DNA of 64,000 bases from Apiospora phragmitis (lineage: Eukaryota; Ascomycota; Sordariomycetes; Amphisphaeriales; Apiosporaceae). Position 1 is the stretch's first letter, and each line of letters opens with the position of its first letter. The translations under genes and the position numbers were made by a program. The stretch spans positions 1,550,001-1,614,000 of the forward strand of contig JAQQWL010000007.1 of NCBI GenBank assembly GCA_038363925.1, read 5' to 3'. Below, in pieces: positions 44,794-56,076 of the stretch. The notes under the pieces are model-generated. The model made no database searches. It was not told the DNA's origin and was given only the letters and a program-made list of their open reading frames with translations.

Positions 44794-47700
44794 ACCAAAA
44801 AATAGGCGACCATTGATTGCAAGTGCAGTAGCAGCGTGGCCCGGCGTATACACGTAGGTATGTAGGAGAGAGGGAGAAACGCATGCAGGTTCGCCATTGC
44901 TAAACATAGTACCCAAGGGATGCGGTTCCTGCAGCTCGGGAGTGTATTACTCCATGATATGGTAACTTGATCAAGTCTTGATAGTTGCACCACCAACTCT
45001 TGTTCTTGATGCGGGTGTACAAGATGATGGTCACACATCTCATTCAGGGTGGGAAGGGGGTTAATTAGGCCAGCTTACGATCTCGATGTTATTTGGGATA
45101 ATACCCCGCGCCCAACAATGTGCAGAGTACGGATACCTAATTGGGGGGATCCCATCACATCCGGTTCTCGGTATTGGAGATGAATATGGGCCGACCACCG
45201 GCCTATATACCGTCAGCCTGGTGCCATAACATAACCAGGTTTCTTTTTTTTTCTTCTACCCTCCTATTCGTCTTTTTCTTGCGGTGTGCAGTACGGCAGT
45301 CGGATTCTTTCCCATCCGGTCCCATCCGGGTTCAGAAGAGGCCGGCCGTGGGATTGCCGCGTACGTAAGATCCCTCGCAAGCAAACAAAGGAGGGTAAAA
45401 AATAATAATACAGTCGAATACCGAAAGTACAACAGCTGTCCACTCTGGTTGGATATGACCGGTGAACAATTCCCCTTGTTTCCCCGGACTGCAGCTGAGC
45501 CATACCGGCCCGTTGGATATGGATGTGAATGGAACCTACATGGAGTGAATACAATTGGTTTGTGTGATCATCCTTGCAGGAAGTTGGTCCATGTATATTG
45601 CCCAGTTCGGCGGCTAACCTTACGATGATCAAACATGATGCCAATAACTTGTCGGCGTGCCGGCGTTGCTCGCTTGTTCGCTCGGTAGTCCTTACAAATT
45701 CCGTGCTAATCGATGAACATCATATGCGGGTCAAAGCAGATACAACGTAAGATATTACTTGGGTGTTTGTACGACTGTCGATCTGGAGATAGAGCTTGAT
45801 GGGAACCGACGCAACGCAACGACTCGGCTCCATGAATCGGGACCGCCCAGAGATTTCCAGACAACTCTCAAGGGTGGCTCACTCACGATTCTGGTAATCA
45901 GCGTCGCATTATCACAGGCTTCGCTGTTCCCATAAGCTGAACCATGGGAAACGAATCCATGCATGTTTAGGTTCGCCGGGCTAGCGTCGACTGGATGTGT
46001 GTGAGCAGGGAAGGGGTTGTTTCTTGTTGATGGCCTGGCAGCATGCAAGGGATCATCTCGGCCGTTTCTTTGCTGGTGAAGGCTTGGCTCCGGGCTTGGA
46101 GGGCTAATTTACCCACCTGAGCCAGGCGCGCTCGAGGGCTAATTGGCCGGAAGGGGATGAAGGTGAGAAAGTTGTGCGACATGTCGATGCAGGCGAGCGG
46201 GGTATCGCTGCTGCTCTGCTTCTATAAATAGCTATTTTTAGCAGCAGCATCATCGCGTGGTTGTGTTGTGCCTGTGCTATGTAAGTGTGCATGTATGTGA
46301 GTGGGCTTGGCAAGCACCCTTTTCCAGAATGGCGGGGGTGGAATCTCCCACTATCTTAGCCTTACTTTCGCACAACTCCAATCAGCATCTCCAAGACGTC
46401 CCCGAGACTGCAAGGCATCTGGCCAACTCTCCCTCTAGCGTCCCACAACGCCCGGCGCTTAACTCTATGCCACGGGGATGCTCAAATCGTATGTGTTGAA
46501 TGGTGACCCGGTGGATTCGGTGTTCGTAGTACCCCTGCAGCCATATCGAAATATAACACCACGAGTGTACAGTCGGAAGGCTTGTCAATCAGTGTTGTAT
46601 CGGCTCTGCTGCAGGGCCTATGCAGGCACCGATGTCTGTTGCTTACTCGGGACCGGACCCGGAGCCAGAGCGCAGGTCGTGGTACCTACCTGCCAACGTC
46701 AACCTGCAATCGACACCCATGCACGAGTGACAAGAACGCGATGGTTGCATTCTCTGCTTGCCTTACGCAACCGGTCATCTGTTTGGGCCATTCTCGGTTG
46801 GGAATGCCGCACGTCAGCAGAAAAGAGAAATGAGATGTCCCTTAACCGTGCTTCGGAAATCTAAACTTGGGGACCAGATGACGAAAATGTTCTATATCGA
46901 GTATTTTCAAGCAAGGTCTCGCTTAAGCCTGGTTGATCATAGATGCCCATCCTGTTGTCATTGGCCGGAAAGGTATGCCTCACATCCCCTAGAAGAGCAG
47001 AAGCGCGGCTCTGGGAGTAAGGGGGGAGATTGGAGAATCGTGTGAAGATTGTCACCAGGGTTATTGGAGAGTAATCATGAGAAACGTTGAGAAAGCATGT
47101 TGGATTCCCAAAATAAACACAGCCACCATTGAGGCTCTAGAGGGGTCTCGGCTGTGATTGGGGACATGTTTCGCAACCAAGATGCAAGTAACAGGCGATG
47201 ATGGATCTACTAAGCTGCAGACCCGGCGGCCCTTGATTAGTAAGGCTGAAGCTTCAGTTACACCTGCCCCCGGGCTAGGTTAGTCATCGGTCAATAGTGA
47301 GGAGGATGAGGCAGCCCGGCCGGTCCTGTTACGTGCAGGCAGGTCACATCCTGACTGTGTCCAAAAGGTGTTGGAATGCTAGGGGGAGGTATCCCACCTT
47401 TCCAGGCATGTGACGATGGTTGCAGGGAGTGGGCAAAGCAAAGACTATCTTGGCTTTGCCCAGTCGAACGCTGATGAGAGTCTCACAATAAGCATCATCT
47501 AATAAACCACCAGGACTGCTTCTCTTGCGAGACAACGTGATCGAGGTCGATGTGATTTGGACTGTATAGGAGTAGAGTAGGCCATAGCCATTGTCTGTTG
47601 TCTCGTTGTGCTGCATATAAATCGCAAGCTGGACCAGAATGGATCGAGGCTTGCTGGGGCCCTGGGGGGATCCTGCCGTAGTGCCGCATCTGTCACTTCA

Positions 47701-48352
47701 CGGACTCGGTGGTGAGCAGTGCTGACAGCCACACCCAGCAGCCCGTTACCGAAACCTGCGAGAAGGACAAAACCTTGTTACATACGGATGCATGATCCAT
47801 CCCCATCACATTTGAGAGCATACAATTGGGTTTGTTCGAGCTATTGTCCTCATCCAGGGTAGTGTTGGGTGGATATAGTACTCGAATTGATTTAGCCTCA
47901 ATGCATTAACCAGCTCGAGAGGGTGGAGAACGGAAGATGGAAGCAGCTTCGGAGCAACGGTTTCTCGGGATGAGCAAAAGGTGGACAGGAGGCCATTCAT
48001 TCCCCATTGGCCCAGTTGGAAATATGTAATGTACTTGAACGGCACTTTCCATCCTCTCTCCTTCAAGCCCGCATTTGCTTGGCAGCACAGAAACGGTGTG
48101 AGACAGGTAGGTAGAAGGCAGGACAGCCAGCCAGTCACCAGTGTATGCGAATCCCGATTGCTACAGGCCCGGAGTCCAAAACCAGACAACCAGAGCCTGC
48201 AGGTGCTTCAATGCATGGCTAGCATCAAATAGGTACATGCGCTCCCGTACCTGGTAGGACTTGACATCCAGGTCTGGTTGATTCAACTGTTACGGCCAAC
48301 CTCAGGTCCGCCCACTTTCTCGAGCTGCCTGCTTGATGAGATGAGCAGCGCC

Positions 48353-48394
48353 GAGACAGAGAGAGAGAGAGAGCCAGAGAGAGTGTGTGTGTGT
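48353..48394. repeat. GA/GT low-complexity tract
   Basis: GAGACAGAGAGAGAGAGAGA is followed by CCAGAGAGA and (GT)5. It sits about 1 kb upstream of the rlmA start and may be part of its promoter. Confidence 0.85.
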
Positions 48395-48753
48395 CCATCC
48401 ATTGAACCCCGCCCTCACTCCCCCCCCGTTTCCCCCCTTCCCATTCCCTCCAGTCTTCTTTTTTTTGTTCTCTGCTCCCATCCCGAACAAGTGACAAGAC
48501 GTGGTGAACACGATCCATCTATTATTAGAATCAACCAGCCAATTCAGCCCCATCGCCCTGCACAAGCACCGACGTCTGTAAGTACATAGCGTTCTTTGCT
48601 ATTTGCATGTATCGTTGTATCTCTCTATATCGCGACCTCTCTCGAGCATCGACGACACCAACTCCTTTCTGCCGATAGAAAAGAAACATCGCGCACCCGA
48701 GTTGTGGTGAATGGGCGAAAATCGTTGATAAGCAGGCGTGTGCGCGCTCGACA

Positions 48754-48860
48754 TTCTCCCTCTCTGTCCCTCTCCCATCCATCAAGCCCCGTTTCATATT
48801 TTGACCCGCACCCGTTCCCTCTATTCTCTCTCACACACTCTCTCGCTCCCTTCTCTCCAC
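48754..48860 (+). promoter_or_regulatory. Pyrimidine-rich promoter/leader tract of rlmA
   Basis: The plus strand is almost purely C/T over two blocks (about 48754-48785 and 48811-48860). CT-rich tracts next to transcription starts are common in strong or regulated filamentous-fungal promoters. The position, 550-650 bp upstream of the ATG, suggests a long 5' leader. Inferred from composition only. Confidence 0.4.
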
Positions 48861-49408
48861 AAGACTACGTACGCAACGGGCTCTTTCCTATTCATCCTTG
48901 GCCCCAAGGCTAGCAAGCAAGGTCGTCACCTTTTTTTTTCTATCTTTATCTTCTATACTTTTACACACAGACTATACATAGATTTCTCTCCATACACACA
49001 CTCTACTTCACTTTGCTTGTTGTTCCTGTATAATCTATCCATCTGCATGTCCATCGTCCTCCCCAAAAGTCAAAAAGGCCGGCTTCCACTAGTTCCAAAC
49101 TGTGTTATTTCTTATTGCATTCGCTAGAGCTTGGTTTGACAGCGCCTACCCGACATAGTCTGCCACCCTTTGGCGCGCCAACTCCCCCGGTACTTCGCTA
49201 TACCCATCTTTTGCTCTTCGCCGTCGCATTCGAGCTCTGCCTGCACCGGACCAAGTCTTCCCCGTCAGCAGAGTAGCATTGGGCGACCGCGACCACGACC
49301 CGAAGGAATCTAATCCTGGCCGAACTCCCGTCGCAATTGTCATATAGCCCCACGGAACGCCGCGCTCTATCGTCCGTCTCCCCGGTAAATCAGCCCTCTT
49401 AATCCAAG

Positions 49409-51357
49409 ATGGGGCGGAGAAAGATTGAGATCAAAGCGATCAAGGATGACAGGAACCGCTCAGTGTAGGTTTGCCCCCAACTCGCGCGCATTGCAAGCCG
49501 AGACTGATTTCTCCTGCCGACAGTACCTTTTTGAAGCGCAAGGGTGGCCTGTTCAAGAAGGCGCATGAGCTCTCCGTCCTCTGCTCCGTCGATGTGGCCG
49601 TCTTCATTTTCGGCAGCAACAAGAAGCTCTATGAATACTCCTCGGGTGACATGCGCGAGCTGATCACGCGTTACACATATGTGCGTATCTAGTCATCTGT
49701 ATCGCAAAGGCCGGACAAGGCAGACTGACGAAAATTATTACTGCAGCACGGCGGGCCAAATGAGCACAAAGGTCCGACGGACTTCAATGGCGGCGAAGAC
49801 GACGACGACGAAGATGGTGACGCTACACCACCTCACGGCCATGAGGGCTCCGTCGAACCGCAGATGATCCCTCCCCACTACCAGACACAAGGGCAACCGC
49901 CTTTCCCGCATTTACGAGGACACACGCCGTCAGCGTCGCCGCCCATCAATGGTGTCCCTTTCGTGCCGCGAGGTCATACGCCCCAGCCGCAGATGGGATC
50001 CAGACCCTCCTCGAGGACCGACTTCAGACGACCGATACAACATGCCAATGGCTATGCTTACATGCCCCAGCCGGCAATCTACAATCCGCAAGGCCAACCT
50101 AGCATGTCCAGCATACCACATATGACCCATCAGCCAACCCAGTTCCCGTATCCGCCTCCTCAGCACCACCACCAGCCGCAACCTCCGATGCCCCAGTATA
50201 TGGATGATAGGCGCTCCTCGGTTCCTCCTCCCAGCTACCCACAAGGTTCTACGCAAAACCAACCCATGCAGCGCCCGCAAGCTTCACCGCAGCCTCAACC
50301 GCAGCAGCTTCCTCAGCAGCCCCAGCCCGTGCCGCACATGTCCCCTCCGCAACCACAGCATCAGCACCTCGAGCCGCCGCAGATTCAACACCATCCGCCC
50401 CCGCAACCGCCGCCGCAACAAGAGCCTCAGCAGCCTCTGCCGCCTATGGAACCTAGACCTGACGCCGCGTCTGAGAGATCGAACCGCTTCCTCGATACCA
50501 CTTCTGCAATCAAGAAGTTACCGCAGCGCAAACAGCACAGCATCTTCACTCCCATAGACGAGAACCGCTCCATTCTGTCTCAACACCTCGAGTCTTTTGG
50601 CGCAGAGCCTCGTAACGGGAAAGATGAATCTGCTGGGGGAGGTAACCGGTCTCAGTCTGTGGATGTAGGCGCTGTTCAACGGAATAACGACCATGGCTCT
50701 CCACCTCCGCCGCCTCAAAGATCCAATACATCTAACGTACCGAGCAACTTGGGTCCTGGACCCCGAAAATCTATATCTGGATCCATTCCCGAGACCACTT
50801 TCACTCCTCCCTCACGATCTAATAGTCTGAGAGTGGGCGGAGGCGCTCCAAGGCCCAAACTCAAAGTGCAGATCCCCGATGAAGCCTCAGAAGCTGGTAG
50901 TAATACCCAAGAATCAAGCACGTCGCCGGCAAATCCCTCAGAAGCGGCGACCCAAGCCAACCGCCGCAGTAATACTGAATCTCACGGCACTGGTCCCGTT
51001 CTTCCGCCGCCGTCCCCATCGGCTTCCGCACTGCTTTCTGCGGGAGCAACAGGGCCGCCAAATCCTTTCGCAAGGCCTCTGCCTCAAGCTCAGACCAACA
51101 ACAACATGAATATCGACACTCCTGTCTCAGCGCTGCCTTCCCGTTTCCTCAACAATGAGTTTCTGCCAAGCCCTAGTAGCTTCTATCCCGAATGGAACTT
51201 TCGGGGCAACGACAGCAACACTCTACCCAGCCCCTTGAATTTCGCTACTCCTGTACATGGTTCTGGTCCGTCTTTCCTAAGGGACGAGAACCCCCACAAC
51301 GCAAGAGTCCCGAGATCAATACCGCTGGACCCTCGTCTGATGGACCTGAAGGTGTAG
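49409..51357 (+). CDS. rlmA: MADS-box transcription factor RlmA/Rlm1 (MEF2 type)
   Basis: Exons 49409-49464, 49524-49680 and 49747-51357 give 607 residues as read. The first 60 residues are a complete MEF2-type MADS domain ([51 protein letters not shown]). The rest is a long Pro/Gln-rich activation region, with acidic EDDDDED after the MADS domain. RlmA is the target of the cell-wall-integrity MAP kinase (Slt2/MpkA) and controls wall-synthesis genes. The frame ends [19 protein letters not shown]. If one C is added to the C5 run 51291-51295, the end reads [19 protein letters not shown] and EAKRVRVDS, which looks more like RlmA tails but then lacks a nearby stop, so the C-terminus is unsettled. 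It converges with msb1, also a polarity/cell-wall gene. Confidence 0.93.
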
Positions 51358-52811
51358 AAGCCAAGAGGGTGAGGGTTGACTCCTTAGACTGTTTCACATA
51401 CATTTCCTTTTTGGCCGTTCGATTGTCGCCCCAGCTACTTAACGAACAATTTTCTCCGCACCGTTCTCGCGGACTGTACAACATAACCACATCATACTTC
51501 TATACCTTCGAAAAGCGGTACGCAAGCATGGCCATTCGGCCTCGATCCACTTGGCGGGCGTGTTTATCGATTATCCTAAGGTCTTTTTCGGGGTTCATCA
51601 TTTTATACTGTACGAGCGATGTTCGCTTGTCTCTTTTCTGAACTTTCGTTTGGATACCGAAGCATTGTAAGGCGTCCTGGTATTGTTATTATATCTGGTT
51701 TAGTCCGACAGCGACTATCTTTGTGTGTGGATTGTAATCAGGGCTCGTGTATCTGATAGAGGGGAGGAGGGCCTGGTGCGTCACAGTAATGGGGTTCTCT
51801 AACTTTTCTCACGAGGTTTGGATGCTTGCCTTTGTAAAGGCACGGGCGAAAAAAAAAGATGAATTTACGAGTGGGCGCATTGGGTGGGCGTTATCATGGC
51901 GTTTTGTTTGTCTGGCTTTAGTAGGATATATTTGTACGTTAGGTCAGTGGAATGTTCGTCCGCTGTGGTTTCTATACGTATCTGCTGGGACTTATATTGA
52001 GCAAATTTACTCTTCGCATATACTGAGATTCCCTTGCTGCCTTTTCAGGATCGTGATGCCTGTCGTCACTGTCGTCTGCTTTGGGTTCGACCCTCTTAGT
52101 AGGTAGATGCCGCCGTATCTTCGCATTTTGCTTGGTAAGGAACAAGTAGTAAGTACGGCGCAAGCATGAACACACAAGATGAACTCCTCCCTACCCCTTC
52201 CAGAAGGTTTGGGAAGAAGCAAATGTTTCTAAGTGTTGAATACACAAGACATCACATCCGGCTTCTATTTTTTTTTCACCTATCGAAGTTACATTGGTAC
52301 AAGGTCAGGTGCAGGACGGTCAAATCAACAGGACCAAGATGGAACGATCAGAAATATATATTATTGCTACAGATCCGCTCTCCGTGGACGATTACATAGT
52401 TGTCTCACTCTCGGGCCCCCTTTTGGTGTGTAGATGGGAATAGGGGAGAAAGAAGAAGAATAGGAAGGCAAGGCAAGGCAAGGCGCGCTGGTATATCGAG
52501 AAAACAAACAGACAAAAAAAGCTTTCTAGTGGTATCATCGTGTGGTTGGTGACAAATCTTGATGTGTCGGGGAAAATTAGAAGCAAGAACAAAAAAAAGG
52601 TGGGGGGGCACCCAGCGGTCCGCGCCGCCAACTTGACACGTAGGTAGAATGTCAAGACTGTGCGCTGCGTCAACCCAGCAGATCGAAAGAGAAAGGGGGT
52701 GGGTGAAAGAGCCTGCCGTAGAGAGGAATTGGGCCCCCCAACAGGGCAGAAAATTCCAAAAGAGTATTATTCGTCGAGGTGCATCACAAAATCATCATCC
52801 CATATCCGTCC
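51358..52811. other. Gene-free convergent 3' region, rlmA / msb1
   Basis: About 1.45 kb between two convergent stops, with poly-A/T stretches (e.g. 51849-51857, 52268-52277) and an AGGCA pentanucleotide repeat at 52466-52484. Most is probably 3' UTR. No gene recognised. Confidence 0.55.
52466..52484. repeat. AGGCA pentanucleotide repeat
   Basis: AGGCA is repeated almost four times in tandem between the convergent rlmA and msb1 genes. Confidence 0.8.
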
Positions 52812-55800
52812 CTAACGTCGAGAGGGAGGAGTTCGAGTTCCTGGAGCAGTAGTGGTGTTCTCCATGTTGCCCGTGAGCTCAGCAACACGAGCCTTGATGC
52901 GAGCAACTCGAGATTCGATGGCTGTATCTTATTGTTAGCAAAGTCAGGCATATAGGAGGGGAGCAGGTCACTTACTCTCTTCGCCGCTTGTCTCATCATC
53001 ACCCTCGGTCGTCGCCTTGCTATACCCGCCCCTGCTGCTTTGCTCCTCACTGTGTCGCGCTCGATCAGCGGCGTTCTTCCTGATCTGGGCCCATCGATCC
53101 TGAACTGGCACACCAGGCGCAGGCGCAGCTTCCTCCTGTTCTTCCTCAACTTCTTCTCGACGCCTCTGGTTGCCTGCATGACGTCCGATGGGTGGAGGCG
53201 CTGCCTCGTCATCACTGCCATCCACTTCCGGAACGAACGCCGGCTGGTCAGAAAGAGGTCCTTGGTCGAAACGTTGAAACGCTTGGTTGGCTTCCGCCGC
53301 GTCCGCAGTGTCAACCCGGGAAATGTTCTCATCTACCGAAGGCTCGTAGGCTGGCTCGTGACCATGGTGTTCCGCCTGGGTGGGAGTTGGTGTGGCTTCC
53401 TCGATAGGTTCCAATGGGAAATCGTGAGCTGACACCTCGGCAGGTTCAGATGGAACAGGCTCGGGTTGCTTCTCAGGAGCGGCTGCTGGCGTCTCTGCAA
53501 TCATCTTGTTGACATCACTAGCAGCATTATCCGGAACTTTGGAACCCCGGTTCTTACTGCGACCAAAGAGTTTTCGGAATCCACCAGACTTCTTCTCGTC
53601 CTTCTCCTTGTGAAGCTTCTTTTGTTGCTTCTTACTTTCCTTACTCTCCTTACCCTCTTTAACAGCTTCAGGGGAAACCATGTTTGATCGAGCTGCCTCC
53701 ATTGACGCAAAGTCCCGCGGAGGGGGCGGGAGCGGAGAATCACGTCCCGTGGCCTCTGCCCTCTGAAGAGGGTGTACGTTCTGATGAGCCTCGGTTTCGA
53801 AATCTCGAGGAGGCTCAGGCGTTCTATTGCGAGATCCATTGGCCTGTTCATGTTGACCTGATGCCTGAGGTGGTACCAATCCCGGTGAAGGCTGGGGCGA
53901 CATGGTGGGCGATTTAGCTGGAACATTAGGACGAGCCGAGCCGTTGGTCATCGAGTTGTTCTCCGAGTGTCCATTGGTCTGCATGGTAGCTTCTTCTAGA
54001 CCGCGGCCGAGGTTGGTACTGGAAAGATATGCCTCTCTGATAGCATCCTTGTCGTACTTGTTGGCCCATTTCATTGCGGGCGAAGCTTCCTTCATGACGG
54101 CGGGCTGTAGAGTAAGAATGCTCGTTGTCTTCTCCCTCATCAGCTCGGTGTCTGTCCGTCCGCGTCGCATCGGAAGAGACTGGTTCTGCATCTCGTGGTA
54201 CTGCTTGGCCTGTAGCTGTTGCGCAGCAGCCTGTATCTTAGCTTGCTGGTCCGGCCCAATACTCGTCTTACTCAGACCCCCGTTTGGGTTTAATTGGCCT
54301 TGCTGTTCAAGCGCACGCTTTCCCGCTACTGACTTGCTGCGAGAGATACCCTTGTCCTTATTGCGCCTGGTCCAACTGAAAAGTCCCTTCTTTTCTGCCA
54401 CATAGGCCCCGGCTTCGGGTTCTGGAGCGGCCCCTTTGACCATCTCCTCCATGACAAGCCAGCGGCCAGAGCGAATTATCGTTTCTATCACAGCGCATCG
54501 ACCAAAAGCAGATTTTCGTTCGGGTGTTTCTTCGGGCGCCAGACTGCTCATCCACACCCACCAGAAAGCGTCGTCTAGATCGAATCGAGTGATATTGGCC
54601 AACTCGCCAGGTTCCAGAAACTGGTTGCTTTCAAGCCGCGGGTTATGAGACTGCGAGCTCTTCTGACGGACAGTGGTGTCGATTGGCGGCAGTACCTTAT
54701 CCGGAGGTAGCAACATCGAAGGACTGTTTGGTGAATCATCAACGAAGCCGGATGACAAGAAATCGGCCCACGAGGGAGTGGTCGGCCGGCCCAGGTCGGC
54801 TGTGCCTGAAGCTGGCGTGGTTCGTAGCCCTCGAACGTTCCGTGGCTGGCTCTGTGTCCGCGCGGCTTCATCGTCTTCCTCCTCCTCGACGGCTCCGCCA
54901 AACCCAATGTCCTCAAACCGCGACCATGAAGCGTCCCGCAATCCAGTCGAATGTTTCGCACTAGAAACCTGCGATTTCTGGTTTGCAAGGGAGATGGCTT
55001 TCAGGACTCGGCGGCATTCCTCAGTAAGCGCCTTTACAGGGTCATCGTATTCGGAGAATTGATGCAAGGCTCGGTCATTTTCGCGGTATTGGAAGTGGTT
55101 AGCACGGCGCAGCAGCGCAAACGGAGTAGGCGACACAGAGTCAACAATCATAACGACCCTATTCGTGGTGGATTGCATGAGAGACGGTTTTTGTGGGGGA
55201 TACTCGGTTTCCTGCAGTAGCTTCTGCAATGACATGGGAAGCATCGAAATGCCACCGAGAGTCGGTTGAGGTGCCAGTGACCGCAGATAAGCAAAGAACA
55301 TGTGACTTGTGGCATCGGCGGCGGTCAGCCATGATCTGTAGCCTCCCTCGAAGCCATTCCCAGTATCCTTGTGCTCAAAAGCCCACCAAGAGGCCATACG
55401 GGAAAGCTTGCGGCCCCCAAAGCCGTTCATCTTGCCATGCGCCGCCACGGCGGAAAGGAGGTCAAAATAGTCGAAGATGATGCTGGTGCGTACCTCGTTG
55501 TCGACACTCAAAGGTATAAATGTTCTGAACGAGTCGCGGGCCATGTTCGAGTCCTGCTCTCCAACCTTGAAGAGCTCGTAGGCGTCCCATCCCACCACGC
55601 CGCCCTGCAGACGACTCCAGCACCATTTAAGTACACCGGAGATGACCATAGGCTCCGTCATACGCAGCTCCTGGACAAGGTAGTCGCCCCGCGCGGGTTG
55701 GGCGCCATCGAAGAAGTGTCGGATGAAGTTGCGCACCGCGCTCGGGTCCGACGTCGGTCGGAAAGGCAAGAGAAGGAATGGCAGGTCGAGAGCTAGAGTT

Positions 55801-56076
55801 TGCGACATACAAGTCAGTCCAAGTGAACTTTGTGTCTGGTTATTTTGTGCAAGGTGGGTAAACGGATTTCGACATACCCCTAGCCTTGAGCTCCTCGGTA
55901 CAGGCATGAATCAATTCTCCAACTTCCTCTGGATCAACCGAGGTTCTCGTGTAGGCGTCTTCCCATTGCGGTTTCTGGGGCAATTGGTGGGTTAGGTCGT
56001 CGGCGTTGGCGCCTTTTTTGGACTTTGTTTTTCCCTGGCCGTCTTTGCCCCTAATTCGGGAGAAGAGGCCCGGCAT
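52812..56076 (-). CDS. Msb1/Mug8-family polarity protein (RhoGAP-like fold)
   Basis: Three exons (56076-55878, 55792-52976, 52921-52812) join in frame to 1041 residues. The N-terminus MPGLFSRIRGKDGQGKTKSK is basic and conserved in the family. The Msb1/Mug8 domain follows over about 450 residues: LDLPFLLLPFRPTSDPSAVR, VISGVLKWCWSRLQGGVVGW, GFGGRKLSRMASWWAFEH, then DLDDAFWWVWMSSLAPEETP. The second half is low-complexity, with Pro-rich stretches, a Lys-rich KKQQKKLHKEKDEKKSGG segment and a short C-terminal helix in the last exon. Yeast Msb1 acts at sites of polarised growth with Cdc42/Rho1 and the Pkc1 pathway; hyphal-tip function is inferred here. No frame error was needed in this long gene. 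The gene symbol is left blank because fungal names vary. Confidence 0.9.

Larger units (their letters stand above)
43754..49408. other. Long gene-free region upstream of rlmA
   Basis: 5.6 kb without a supportable gene. All open frames are short, unlike known proteins, and mixed on both strands. It contains simple repeats (GCATGCGT at 44774-44793; GAGA/GTGT at 48353-48394), a T-rich run at 45243-45260 and pyrimidine-rich tracts from 48754. The last 1.2 kb probably hold the rlmA promoter and a long, possibly spliced leader (GTAAGTACATAG donor-like sequence near 48578). Lineage-specific regulatory or non-coding RNA sequence cannot be excluded. Confidence 0.5.

Noticed and set aside
48738..49127. 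Open frame of 129 codons in the rlmA upstream region
   Set aside because: Derived from a CT-rich tract; its Leu/Ser/Pro/Phe-rich product has no coding character.
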